Source: Gammaproteobacteria bacterium
GTDB lineage: Bacteria > Pseudomonadota > Gammaproteobacteria > UBA6429 > Thiohalophilaceae
DNA length: 64,000 nucleotides
Direction of reading: 5' to 3'
NCBI GenBank assembly: GCA_016194635.1
Contig: JACQBC010000034.1
Coordinates: forward strand, 62,001-126,000
Shown: positions 26,477 through 33,942 of the stretch, in pieces
Layout: the number at the start of each line of letters is the position of its first letter
Position numbering within the stretch: position 1 is the stretch's first letter
The notes under the pieces: generated by a model
The model's input: the letters and a program-made list of their open reading frames with translations, nothing else
What the model was told of the DNA's origin: nothing
Databases searched by the model: none
Position numbers and translations under genes: made by a program

Positions 26477-26628
26477 GGGATAATATGGCTTTGTGAGATA
26501 TTAAAATCGAGTACTAAATCATGCCTTATAGTCGAATTTCATTGAAGATAAAACACGGTTTGTGATTCCTCAAATTTTTTGGCTTAACTGCAAAACAAAA
26601 GTTAATTCCAATCGTCTCCATGGTCGCC

Positions 26629-26748
26629 GTTGGTGGTTGTTAGGATAACCAGTGCGGGTGACCGTCGGCGGCAGGGATGCCGCCGTCGAGCCTACAGGGA
26701 GGTATTCACGGCGAGTCACCCGCACTGGTTATCCTGACAACCACCAAC
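26629..26748 (-). repeat. private-arm palindrome, copy B (core on minus strand)
   Basis: Arms of 34 nt at 26629-26662 and 26715-26748 pair with one mismatch around a 52-nt core at 26663-26714. Read on the minus strand, the core has the same 20-nt motif as copy A, and its inner hairpin is CGGCGGC-ATCCCT-GCCGCCG. It begins 20 nt downstream of the rhodanese stop on that strand, so it may end that transcript. The rest of the 26279-26768 gap, outside copies A and B, is AT-richer and shows nothing I recognise. Confidence 0.93.
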
Positions 26749-26768
26749 TACATTGTCCCCGCAGGGTG

Positions 26769-27230
26769 TTATCGAGGCTTGCGTTGTGCCGCACGAACTT
26801 TAGTAGCCAGAAATTCTTCTGCAAAGTCCGCATCAATCACGCGATTATTAGTATCGACGAGCGGACTCTCATTATCATTCCAGCCACGCAAACCGGTTTT
26901 TAACGACCATACCTGTTGATAACCCAGTTGCTGCATCACATCGGCGGCGAAGATACTACGATTACCCGAACGGCATACCACTACCACGGGTTTATCGCGG
27001 GCCTGGACTAATTGCGGAACGGTCTCATCAAAATCGTATTCACAGGCGGTTTCCAAAATTCCGCGCGGTATGTTGATCGAACCTTGGATATGCAAGGCCT
27101 GGAATTCAGCCGGTTCGCGTACATCAACGATCAGTAACGGCATATTGCGCAAGCGTTCGCTCAAATCCCAGGGGTATAGCTCCTTGACCCGTTGTTGGCA
27201 CTCCGCAACGAGTTGCACAAAGGTCTTCAT
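26769..27230 (-). CDS. rhodanese-domain sulfurtransferase
   Basis: 153 aa from the ATG at 27230. The single rhodanese domain spans about residues 30-130: LLIVDVREPAEFQALHI, then the active-site loop VVVCRSGNRS with the catalytic Cys, then GYQQVWSLKTGLRGW. It could bind or move sulfane sulfur, fitting a place at the downstream end of a dsr operon where DsrEFH and DsrC also relay sulfur. The start lies 2 nt after the stop of the response regulator, so both are co-transcribed. Substrate not determinable. Confidence 0.9.
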   Translation of the reverse strand: MKTFVQLVAECQQRVKELYPWDLSERLRNMPLLIVDVREPAEFQALHIQGSINIPRGILETACEYDFDETVPQLVQARDKPVVVVCRSGNRSIFAADVMQQLGYQQVWSLKTGLRGWNDNESPLVDTNNRVIDADFAEEFLATKVRAAQRKPR

Positions 27231-27232
27231 GG

Positions 27233-27895
27233 TCAATGGGCGTGCTGTTTGGAGAGCCCGTTTTCAACCGCCATGACCGCCGCCTCGACACGCGAGTGCA
27301 CATTGAGTTTACGCAGAATAGCCTTGACGTGTAACTTCACCGTGCCATCGGAAATACCTAAGTTACGCGCAATGGCTTTGTTACTCTGGCCTTCGGCCAA
27401 CAAACCCAGAATCTCGGTTTCGCGCGGGGTTAATTCCGAAAATGGACTGTCGACCGGGGCAGGGGGGGCATCATTTTTACCTTTAACGGCTTTGGCCAGT
27501 ACCTGCGCTAAGTCCGGAGCCACCACGGTTTTACCCGCGACAATATCCCGCAGCGCGATGACCAGGGCATCGGGTTCCATGTCTTTTAACAGATAGCCTT
27601 GCGCGCCGGCGCGTAGGGATTCAACCAAATCGGCTTCTTCGGTGCTGGTGGTGAGCATTACAATCGGCATGGCCATGTTTTGGGCGCGCAAGCTACGTAA
27701 TACCGATAGACCATCGAGGTCGGGCATACGCATATCAAGCAGCACCACGTCGGGTTTGATCTCGTTAATCAGCGGTATGCAATCCGTACCGCTATCGATC
27801 GAGGCGGCGATTTCGATACCGCGACTCGCCAACAGACCCTCAAGTCCGGCGCGGAATAAGGTGTGATCATCAATTAATACAACGCGCAGACTCAT
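27233..27895 (-). CDS. NarL/FixJ-family response regulator
   Basis: 220 aa. The receiver domain (residues 3-120) has acidic residues in LIDDH, the phospho-acceptor Asp in VVLLDMRMPDLDG, the Thr in MLTTST, and the Lys in LLKDMEPD. A C-terminal LuxR-type helix-turn-helix is given by LTPRETEILGLLAEGQSNKA and DGTVKLHVKAILRKL. It should bind DNA when phosphorylated by the adjacent kinase, whose gene overlaps its start by 4 nt. A NarL-type 7-2-7 site upstream of dsrA (42391-42406) is a candidate target. Confidence 0.93.
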   Translation of the reverse strand: MSLRVVLIDDHTLFRAGLEGLLASRGIEIAASIDSGTDCIPLINEIKPDVVLLDMRMPDLDGLSVLRSLRAQNMAMPIVMLTTSTEEADLVESLRAGAQGYLLKDMEPDALVIALRDIVAGKTVVAPDLAQVLAKAVKGKNDAPPAPVDSPFSELTPRETEILGLLAEGQSNKAIARNLGISDGTVKLHVKAILRKLNVHSRVEAAVMAVENGLSKQHAH

Positions 27896-29538
27896 AGTTT
27901 TACCTGTCGTGTCGGTATTAGTACCGGTACGGAATGGGTGGATTGATTGGTGGAAATGGGTTGTGTGGTGGGTGAATAACGGAAGGTCAAATTAATTTGT
28001 GTACCTTCACCCGGTTCACTCTCGATGCGTAATTCCGCATTAATACGTTTGGCGCGTTCCGCCATGATATGTAGGCCGTAATGGTCGCGATGGGTGTCGG
28101 GGTCGGCATTAATATCCATGCCAATACCATCATCTTCCAGTAGGATATCACACTCTCCCTGCGGGGTGCTGCGTAGAATCACCCGCACGTTTTGTGCTTG
28201 GCTGTGTTTACGGATGTTGTTTAAGGACTCTTGAATAATACGTAATACCTCGACCTCGATCGACGCGGGTAATTGCACGATATTCCATTCTTGTTGTAAG
28301 AAAGTGGCGATACCGGTTTGATTACGGAAACGGTTTACCAATTGCTGTACCGCCGGTACCAGACCGCGTTTATCGATCGGCGCGCGGAAATGGGTGATCA
28401 ATTCACGCAATTCCGCATAGGCCTCGTCAAGATTGATTTCAATTTTTTCCAACTCATGCCACACCGCGGGCTCATCACCGGTACGTAAGTTTTCGTCCAA
28501 CACACGTACTTGAAAACGTAAACTGGCCAGGGTTTGCGCCAGGGAATCGTGCAGTTCATGGGCGATACGGGTGCGTTCTTCCATGATCGATAAACGATTG
28601 GCCTCATCATCCAGGCGCGATTTCTCAATCGCCATGCCCAGGTGACGGCCGATACTGGTGAGTAATTCATTGAGTTCATCGGATTCGATCAACGTGTCGT
28701 TGTCAACGAAGAGGTTATAAACACCCAGGGTACGGTCGCGGTATTGTAGTGGCACGGCGATCATTCCGATACTGTCTTTGCCTTTGAAGAAATCATAACC
28801 GATAATTTTATTGCAACGTCCAACATCGTGTTCATACAGCACCACGCCCTTGTTATACGCGGTGCCACACAGGCAGGTGTCGGCGGGGATAAATTGTTCA
28901 CGCTGGATGACCTCTTCATCCAGCCCGGTGCTGGCCACGAGGCGCATTTGATTGTTATCGGTAACCAGGCGCACCACCGCGGCGCGGGCATCCACCACCT
29001 CTTTGAGCGTGTGTAAAAACCGGGTCAGCAAATCTTCTAAGTCCCGCGAGACATTGATACTGGCGGCCACGTCGTAGATGATTTCCAACGACAGGGTTTT
29101 TTGCGCGATACGGTGGGTTTGCTCGTGTACCTGGCTTTGCATGTCTTCGGTCAGGGACTGTAATTTGTCGCTGAGGTGGTTGATATCGGTCGCCAGCGCA
29201 TTAAAACTTGGGGAGCCGGTGGTTGGTAGGCGGCTGGAAAGTTTTCCCTGGTGTAAGTCGTCCGCCCACCGGCGCAAGGCCTCCAGTGGCCGGAGGAGGT
29301 TTTTATTTAATTGTTGCCATAACACCACCACCAAGCTGAATATTATGCCTATAAATAGGATAAGCAGGGGGGCGCGGTCTTGTAACGGCCGATCGTGCAG
29401 CAGATACCCCAGCAGACTACCGGCGATTCCAAACAGCGCGATTACCAATACGAACATTAGCAGCAAAACACCTTTACGGCCCACGGGTAGTTGGCCTTGG
29501 GGGTGAGGTGTAGCCGGTTGTGGTTTTAGCTCGGGCAT
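27892..29538 (-). CDS. NarX-like sensor histidine kinase (TM-HAMP-GAF-HisKA_3-HATPase)
   Basis: 548 aa. Two membrane helices (about residues 27-47 and 57-78) leave a periplasmic loop of only about ten residues, so the large NarX nitrate sensor domain is absent. HAMP follows (LRPLEALRRWADDL), then a GAF domain (about 155-310) with cysteines in DTCLCGTAYNKG and GRCNKI. Next are the HisKA_3 box RIAHELHDSLAQTLAS with the phospho-His and a HATPase with IRKHSQAQNV and LEDDGIGM. It probably senses a cytoplasmic or redox signal. The start lies 57 nt downstream of dsrR. A GTAGGCCTAC palindrome sits at 29558-29567, just upstream. Confidence 0.9.
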   Translation of the reverse strand: MPELKPQPATPHPQGQLPVGRKGVLLLMFVLVIALFGIAGSLLGYLLHDRPLQDRAPLLILFIGIIFSLVVVLWQQLNKNLLRPLEALRRWADDLHQGKLSSRLPTTGSPSFNALATDINHLSDKLQSLTEDMQSQVHEQTHRIAQKTLSLEIIYDVAASINVSRDLEDLLTRFLHTLKEVVDARAAVVRLVTDNNQMRLVASTGLDEEVIQREQFIPADTCLCGTAYNKGVVLYEHDVGRCNKIIGYDFFKGKDSIGMIAVPLQYRDRTLGVYNLFVDNDTLIESDELNELLTSIGRHLGMAIEKSRLDDEANRLSIMEERTRIAHELHDSLAQTLASLRFQVRVLDENLRTGDEPAVWHELEKIEINLDEAYAELRELITHFRAPIDKRGLVPAVQQLVNRFRNQTGIATFLQQEWNIVQLPASIEVEVLRIIQESLNNIRKHSQAQNVRVILRSTPQGECDILLEDDGIGMDINADPDTHRDHYGLHIMAERAKRINAELRIESEPGEGTQINLTFRYSPTTQPISTNQSTHSVPVLIPTRQVKL

Positions 29539-29595
29539 GGTTTTCGCTGTAGGAAAGGTAGGCCTACTGTAGATGAGTCTGGCTATTAATCCAAG

Positions 29596-29922
29596 TCATT
29601 GTTGAGTCGCATGGGCGGCGGGTTGATAATTTGGGTCATTGGGGTTGCGGAAAATGAAATGATATTCACCATCGTCCAATTGTACGTAATCCAACACAGT
29701 GTTCTTTAACAGTTCCAGGCTAAAGGGCGATACTACAATTTCAATGCCTTCAGTTTGGTAGCGCATATCGCCTTCTTGTTCATCGTCGGCAAACCCCATT
29801 GCATAGTGGAATTCCCCTTGGGGATCGCGTTTGGCGGCAAGGCGTAGCGGTAAACCTTCCATCCGGCCTTGTTTGGCGGCATGGCGTATTTGCTTGGCGG
29901 CGTCGTGGGTGACCGTAATCAT
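29596..29922 (-). CDS. dsrR: DsrR, A-type carrier-like protein without cysteines
   Basis: 108 aa from the ATG at 29922, which overlaps the dsrN stop by 4 nt. The IscA/HesB-like fold is indicated by MITVTHDAAKQIRHAA, the central FADDEQEGDMRY region and GIEIVVSPFSLELLKN. The iron-sulfur ligand cysteines of IscA are missing: there is no Cys in the protein. Lack of these cysteines is known for Allochromatium vinosum DsrR, which is needed for normal sulfur-globule oxidation. Its place directly after dsrN matches that operon. Confidence 0.9.
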   Translation of the reverse strand: MITVTHDAAKQIRHAAKQGRMEGLPLRLAAKRDPQGEFHYAMGFADDEQEGDMRYQTEGIEIVVSPFSLELLKNTVLDYVQLDDGEYHFIFRNPNDPNYQPAAHATQQ

Positions 29923-31313
29923 GAGTTTTTTACCTGTACGTGGGGTCGGTGATAGCGCTGAATGAATTCTACAAATTGGGTTGCCCAAGGGCTTTGTTGG
30001 GTATGGCGTAAGTGGGTATAACACGCGAGAAGGTTCTTATAAACGATTCCATCGTGCTGGCCATCCACACCGCGGCCGCGTACAACCTTAAAGGCAAATT
30101 GGGTGTGGGTAGAGAGGTTTTCAATGCTGGAATAGTGAAATTCGTGGGCCGCGATGGGGCTTGAGAGCGGTTGGGAACGCGGGCGCCACGGCGCGTGACC
30201 GGTTTCTTGCAACATAACATAACCTCGCCCTTGAGGTTTGTCGTGCATCACAATATCCCCGGGAATGATCCCCACCATCGCATGCGATTGCCTGCCCCAC
30301 TGTAGGCGACGCGCCAAATACATCAATCCGCCGCATTCTGCGTAGGCAGGTAAACCCTGTTCGATCGCCTGTTGAATGGAATAACGCATCGAATGGTTGG
30401 CCTCCAACCCGGCCATTTGGGTTTCCGGGAAGCCCCCGCCGATAAATAAGCCGTGTACCGCCGGCAGCTGCGGGTCCTGCAAGGTATCGAAAAATACCAG
30501 TTCTGCTCCCGCCTGTTGTAAGGCGGTTAGATCATCATTGTAATAAAATCCAAAAGCGGCATCACGCGCGATGCCGATCCGCACCGTGGGTTGAATACTT
30601 GGAGGGGGGCACGGTGTTACCCCAAAATTGCCGGCGGCCTTGGCGATGCGCAGTAAGGCATCCAGATCGGTTTGATCCGCAATTGTTTGTCCCAGTTGCG
30701 CAATTTTTTTATCGACCGCGTGCGCCTCGTTAGAGGGGATTAATCCCAAATGGCGTTCAAGAATGGCAAGCTTGTCGTCGTGTTGAATCGCGCCCAGGAC
30801 GTTGACCGCGGTGTAATGTTCAATCACCGCACGCAGTTTTTGTTCGTGCCGATGTCCGCCCAACTGGTTGAGAATGATCCCGGCGATCTGGATATTACGA
30901 TCAAATTGCTGGTAGCCCAAAATCAGCGGTGCGATACCGCGGGTCATGCCACGGGCGTCAATTACCAGGATCACCGGGCTGTTTAATTGCTTGGCCAGGG
31001 CGGCGTTGCTGTTACTGCCATCAAGGTCTAAACCATCATAGAGGCCTTTATTGCCCTCGATCAGGGCGAGGTCCGCGTCCTGCGAGTGTTGGGCGAAGCT
31101 GGACTCAATCTCCTTGGTTCCCATGGTATGGAAGTCAAGGTTGTAACAAGGCCGTTGTGCGGCGCGGCTTAACCACATGGGGTCGATATAATCAGGGCCT
31201 TTTTTAAACGGGGCGACCCGTAAACCGCGCGCGGCGAGTGCAGCGCACAGCCCTATTGTGAGGGTGGTTTTACCGGAAGATTTATGCGCGGCGGAGATAA
31301 ACAATCGAGCCAT
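29919..31313 (-). CDS. dsrN: DsrN, siro(heme)amide synthase, CbiA/CobB-like
   Basis: 464 aa from the ATG at 31313 (product begins MARLFISAAHKSSGKTT). An in-frame ATG at 31349 would add 12 residues. The N-terminal P-loop AAHKSSGKTT and FKKGPDYIDPMW match cobyrinic acid a,c-diamide synthases. The C-terminal class-I glutaminase-like domain has LFIGGGFPETQM and AYAECGGLMYL with the nucleophilic Cys. In dsr operons DsrN is thought to amidate siroheme to the form found in DsrAB. It lies between dsrP and dsrR and overlaps dsrR by 4 nt. Confidence 0.92.
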   Translation of the reverse strand: MARLFISAAHKSSGKTTLTIGLCAALAARGLRVAPFKKGPDYIDPMWLSRAAQRPCYNLDFHTMGTKEIESSFAQHSQDADLALIEGNKGLYDGLDLDGSNSNAALAKQLNSPVILVIDARGMTRGIAPLILGYQQFDRNIQIAGIILNQLGGHRHEQKLRAVIEHYTAVNVLGAIQHDDKLAILERHLGLIPSNEAHAVDKKIAQLGQTIADQTDLDALLRIAKAAGNFGVTPCPPPSIQPTVRIGIARDAAFGFYYNDDLTALQQAGAELVFFDTLQDPQLPAVHGLFIGGGFPETQMAGLEANHSMRYSIQQAIEQGLPAYAECGGLMYLARRLQWGRQSHAMVGIIPGDIVMHDKPQGRGYVMLQETGHAPWRPRSQPLSSPIAAHEFHYSSIENLSTHTQFAFKVVRGRGVDGQHDGIVYKNLLACYTHLRHTQQSPWATQFVEFIQRYHRPHVQVKNS

Positions 31314-31378
31314 ATTAATCCCGCTGCAGGGTAGAACGTGACGGGTCATTGCCTTGGCAGTGACCCGTCAAACCGAGA

Positions 31379-32614
31379 TCACGCCGCGGGTTGTGGCTCA
31401 CTATAATGCGGATCGATTTCACGATCAGCCAAGCTTTGCGGGAGGATACGTAACACCTTAATTGCAAATACCACCAAGAATAACGCGATGGCAACCCCGC
31501 CCAAGCCTAACATGGCTTCGGGCAAGCTGGGCGAGTAGGCATTAACGACACCGTCATGGAAACTGCTTTCGATGACTTCCTTGCCGGGGAAGATTTCTAA
31601 TGGAAAGGCCTGCCCGCCGATGATGGTGACATACATTTGACTTAGGCCGCCTAGAATAACCAAACTAGAGGCAAGTATCATGCTGGTCCGGCCTTTTAAT
31701 GCGGGGGCATAGATCAACAGCAAGGGGATGATCCCACCGATCAGGATTTGTCCCAGCCAGAATACCTTCATGTAGATTTTATTCGTATCACCGCTGCCCA
31801 ACAGGATGAAGGATTCTACGCCGTGGTGTTGGGTGATATAGATATTGGTAAGGTGGTAGACGGCAACAAAGTACAGACCGGCGGCGATGAAAAGTCCTAA
31901 CAAACGCCGTAATTTCATTAACAGCGCGGCGCCTAATTCGCGCTTGGACCAACTATACGCGGCGACGACAACGATATTAAAAATCGCCAGGCCATAGGCA
32001 AACGACAACACAATAAACATCGGCGCCATGATCGCGGCGTTATACGCCGAACGTGCCACCAGAAAACCAAATATCGAACCGGTACCGGTGGTAAGGATCA
32101 ACCGCCACAAAAACGCGAACAGCCCCGCGAATTTGCTGTATTGATTGAAGCGGCGTTCCATCATCATCCATAAATAAACGATGACAATCGCAAAGAAGCC
32201 GTTGTACAAGATAATGTTCCACGCGAAGATCGATTTAAAGTTGTAATAGGTCATGGCGATGATAACGCGTTCCGGGCGGCCTAGATCCAATACTAATACC
32301 GCTAACCCCCCCGCGAGCAAGGCGATGGCCAATAACGCCGATAACGGCGCAAGGGGTTTGTATATCGCCTTTCCAAACACCGAGGAGATCGAGGCGATAT
32401 TCAAGGCACCCGAGGCCGCTACGATCAAGAATACCGCAAATACATGCGGCGTACCCCACACGATCTGATTATCCATACGGGTTACCCAATGCCCCTCATG
32501 TTCCATATAGAGGAAGGCTGCAAGTCCAGTGGCAATAAAACACCCTAAAATGACCAGCAATAAGTAATAACCAAAGCTACGTCCTTCCAATTCTAAATAA
32601 CGTGGTTTTTTCAT
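31379..32614 (-). CDS. dsrP: DsrP, NrfD/PsrC-like integral membrane subunit
   Basis: 411 aa with about ten transmembrane helices. It belongs to the NrfD/HybB/PsrC family that exchanges electrons with the quinone pool. Typical segments are LDLGRPERVIIAMTYYNF near residue 110 and IYAPALKGRTSM in the C-terminal half. In the DsrMKJOP complex it partners DsrO in the membrane. dsrO lies 11 nt upstream and dsrN 65 nt downstream, all on the minus strand. The C-terminus is a short hydrophilic tail. Confidence 0.94.
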   Translation of the reverse strand: MKKPRYLELEGRSFGYYLLLVILGCFIATGLAAFLYMEHEGHWVTRMDNQIVWGTPHVFAVFLIVAASGALNIASISSVFGKAIYKPLAPLSALLAIALLAGGLAVLVLDLGRPERVIIAMTYYNFKSIFAWNIILYNGFFAIVIVYLWMMMERRFNQYSKFAGLFAFLWRLILTTGTGSIFGFLVARSAYNAAIMAPMFIVLSFAYGLAIFNIVVVAAYSWSKRELGAALLMKLRRLLGLFIAAGLYFVAVYHLTNIYITQHHGVESFILLGSGDTNKIYMKVFWLGQILIGGIIPLLLIYAPALKGRTSMILASSLVILGGLSQMYVTIIGGQAFPLEIFPGKEVIESSFHDGVVNAYSPSLPEAMLGLGGVAIALFLVVFAIKVLRILPQSLADREIDPHYSEPQPAA

Positions 32615-32625
32615 GCGTGAATAAC

Positions 32626-33402
32626 TCAGTTGATGCCTTGATAGCGAACACCGGTATTGAGCTGCAAATCAGGGCGTAATTGTTGGCCGCCGTGTTTTTG
32701 CAATTCAGCGACGATTTCACTGTTGGGATCTTTTAGATCACCAAACCACATGGCCTTATGCCCGTTATTATTGCAGGCCTCGACGCAGGCCGGATCGCGG
32801 TGCTTGGTTTTGTCCTCTTCACCGCGGTTGGCGTCAACCCGCTGGACGCACATCGTGCAGCTTTCGACGGTACCCTTACCGCGCGGCGCAACCGCCTTTT
32901 GTTCGTCGAGTACTTCGTGGATGAATGAACGGGCCTTGTACGGACAGGCCATCATGCAGTAGCGGCAGCCGATACAAATATGTTTATCGACCAGGACAAT
33001 GCCGTCTGCGCGCTTCATCGAGGCGCCGGTTGGGCAGACATCAACGCAAGGAGGATTTTCACAATGTTGGCACAACAAGGGTAAGGATTGCACATAACCG
33101 GTGAGTTTATCGCGCAACGTGACCTTACGTATCCATTGGGCGTCGGTGGCGGTGCCGTGGATTCCGCTGATGCCGTTTTCTTTATTACACGCGGTTACAC
33201 AATCGTTACAACCGCTGGCGCATTTGCTGGTGTCGATCAACATCCCCCAGCGATTTTGATCGGAAGCGGCTTGGGTCGCCACGGCGCGGGCGGATTTTAC
33301 TTGGCTCAAGAATACGCCGGGGGCCACCGCCAGACTCGCCATGGCAGCCGTCATTCCGAAAAACTGTCGGCGATCGCGATTAATAGCCTGATCATCGCTC
33401 AT
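32626..33402 (-). CDS. dsrO: DsrO, periplasmic ferredoxin-like iron-sulfur subunit with Tat signal
   Basis: 258 aa. A Tat-type leader RDRRQFFGMTAAMASLAVAP occupies residues 9-28. Several [4Fe-4S] Cys motifs follow, such as CASGCNDCVTAC, CQHCENPPCVDVC, CIGCRYCMMAC and CTMCVQRVD, giving four clusters as in NrfC-like proteins. It passes electrons between DsrJ and DsrP in the DsrMKJOP complex. Its ATG overlaps the dsrJ stop by 4 nt, and dsrP follows after 11 nt. Confidence 0.94.
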   Translation of the reverse strand: MSDDQAINRDRRQFFGMTAAMASLAVAPGVFLSQVKSARAVATQAASDQNRWGMLIDTSKCASGCNDCVTACNKENGISGIHGTATDAQWIRKVTLRDKLTGYVQSLPLLCQHCENPPCVDVCPTGASMKRADGIVLVDKHICIGCRYCMMACPYKARSFIHEVLDEQKAVAPRGKGTVESCTMCVQRVDANRGEEDKTKHRDPACVEACNNNGHKAMWFGDLKDPNSEIVAELQKHGGQQLRPDLQLNTGVRYQGIN

Positions 33403-33923
33403 GGTTGTTTATCTCCTTTGGGCGCAACACCGTCCAAGCTCAGCTGATTGAGCAATTGTTCGGAATCAAAACCGCTTTGCTGGGACAGTTTTTTATCCGC
33501 CAGGGGATTACGATATACCGCGTTGGCGGGTTTATCCGCATGGCAGTCGAAGCAATCAATTTTAACCGCAACATAGCGGTGACAGGCGTTGCAAAAATGA
33601 TCAGGCTCGTCATGCCGCGCTACCTTGCCATATTTATCCGGCGCGTTGTGACACTCGATACATTCCTTCAGGCTCTCACCCTGGAAACGCTCTGTGCGAA
33701 TACCCTGGCGCAGCGTTTCATCGCGTTGATGCAGTAAATACTGCATATGGTGTTTACGCATATCCTCCACCGGCCGTACACATTTAGTCGCCGGGTTGGC
33801 CATTTCCTTGGCCTTGGGGATCTCGGGACGGGGAATATCCGCCATCGAGGTCGACCCCAGGCACGCCAACAACAGGACTGTGCCAAGGAAGTAGACACGT
33901 CGCCGGGTAGATAACAACCGCAC
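33399..33923 (-). CDS. dsrJ: DsrJ, triheme cytochrome c
   Basis: 174 aa from a GTG at 33923, supported by AAGGAG placed about 7 nt upstream. A longer frame from 33986 would run into dsrL and lacks support. The N-terminus (VRLLSTRRRVYFLGTVLLLA) is an uncleaved anchor or signal peptide. Three heme-binding motifs are seen: CIECH, CNACH and CFDCH. It forms the periplasmic part of DsrMKJOP. The stop overlaps the dsrO start. The upstream dsrL stop lies 20 nt before its start. Confidence 0.94.
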   Translation of the reverse strand: MRLLSTRRRVYFLGTVLLLACLGSTSMADIPRPEIPKAKEMANPATKCVRPVEDMRKHHMQYLLHQRDETLRQGIRTERFQGESLKECIECHNAPDKYGKVARHDEPDHFCNACHRYVAVKIDCFDCHADKPANAVYRNPLADKKLSQQSGFDSEQLLNQLSLDGVAPKGDKQP

Positions 33924-33942
33924 AATAAACTCCTTTTTTATT

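Noticed and set aside
26355-26748. Palindrome copies as a CRISPR array
   Set aside because: Spacing is irregular, copies alternate in orientation, and each unit is a long hairpin with private arms. There is no regular repeat-spacer pattern.
27233-27895. Response regulator as nitrate-specific NarL
   Set aside because: No nitrate reductase or transporter gene is in the window, and the partner kinase lacks the nitrate sensor domain, so only the family name is used.
29558-29567. Palindrome GTAGGCCTAC upstream of the NarX-like gene as an operator
   Set aside because: Ten bases only, with no second copy seen at another promoter in the window. Kept only as a note in the gene entry.
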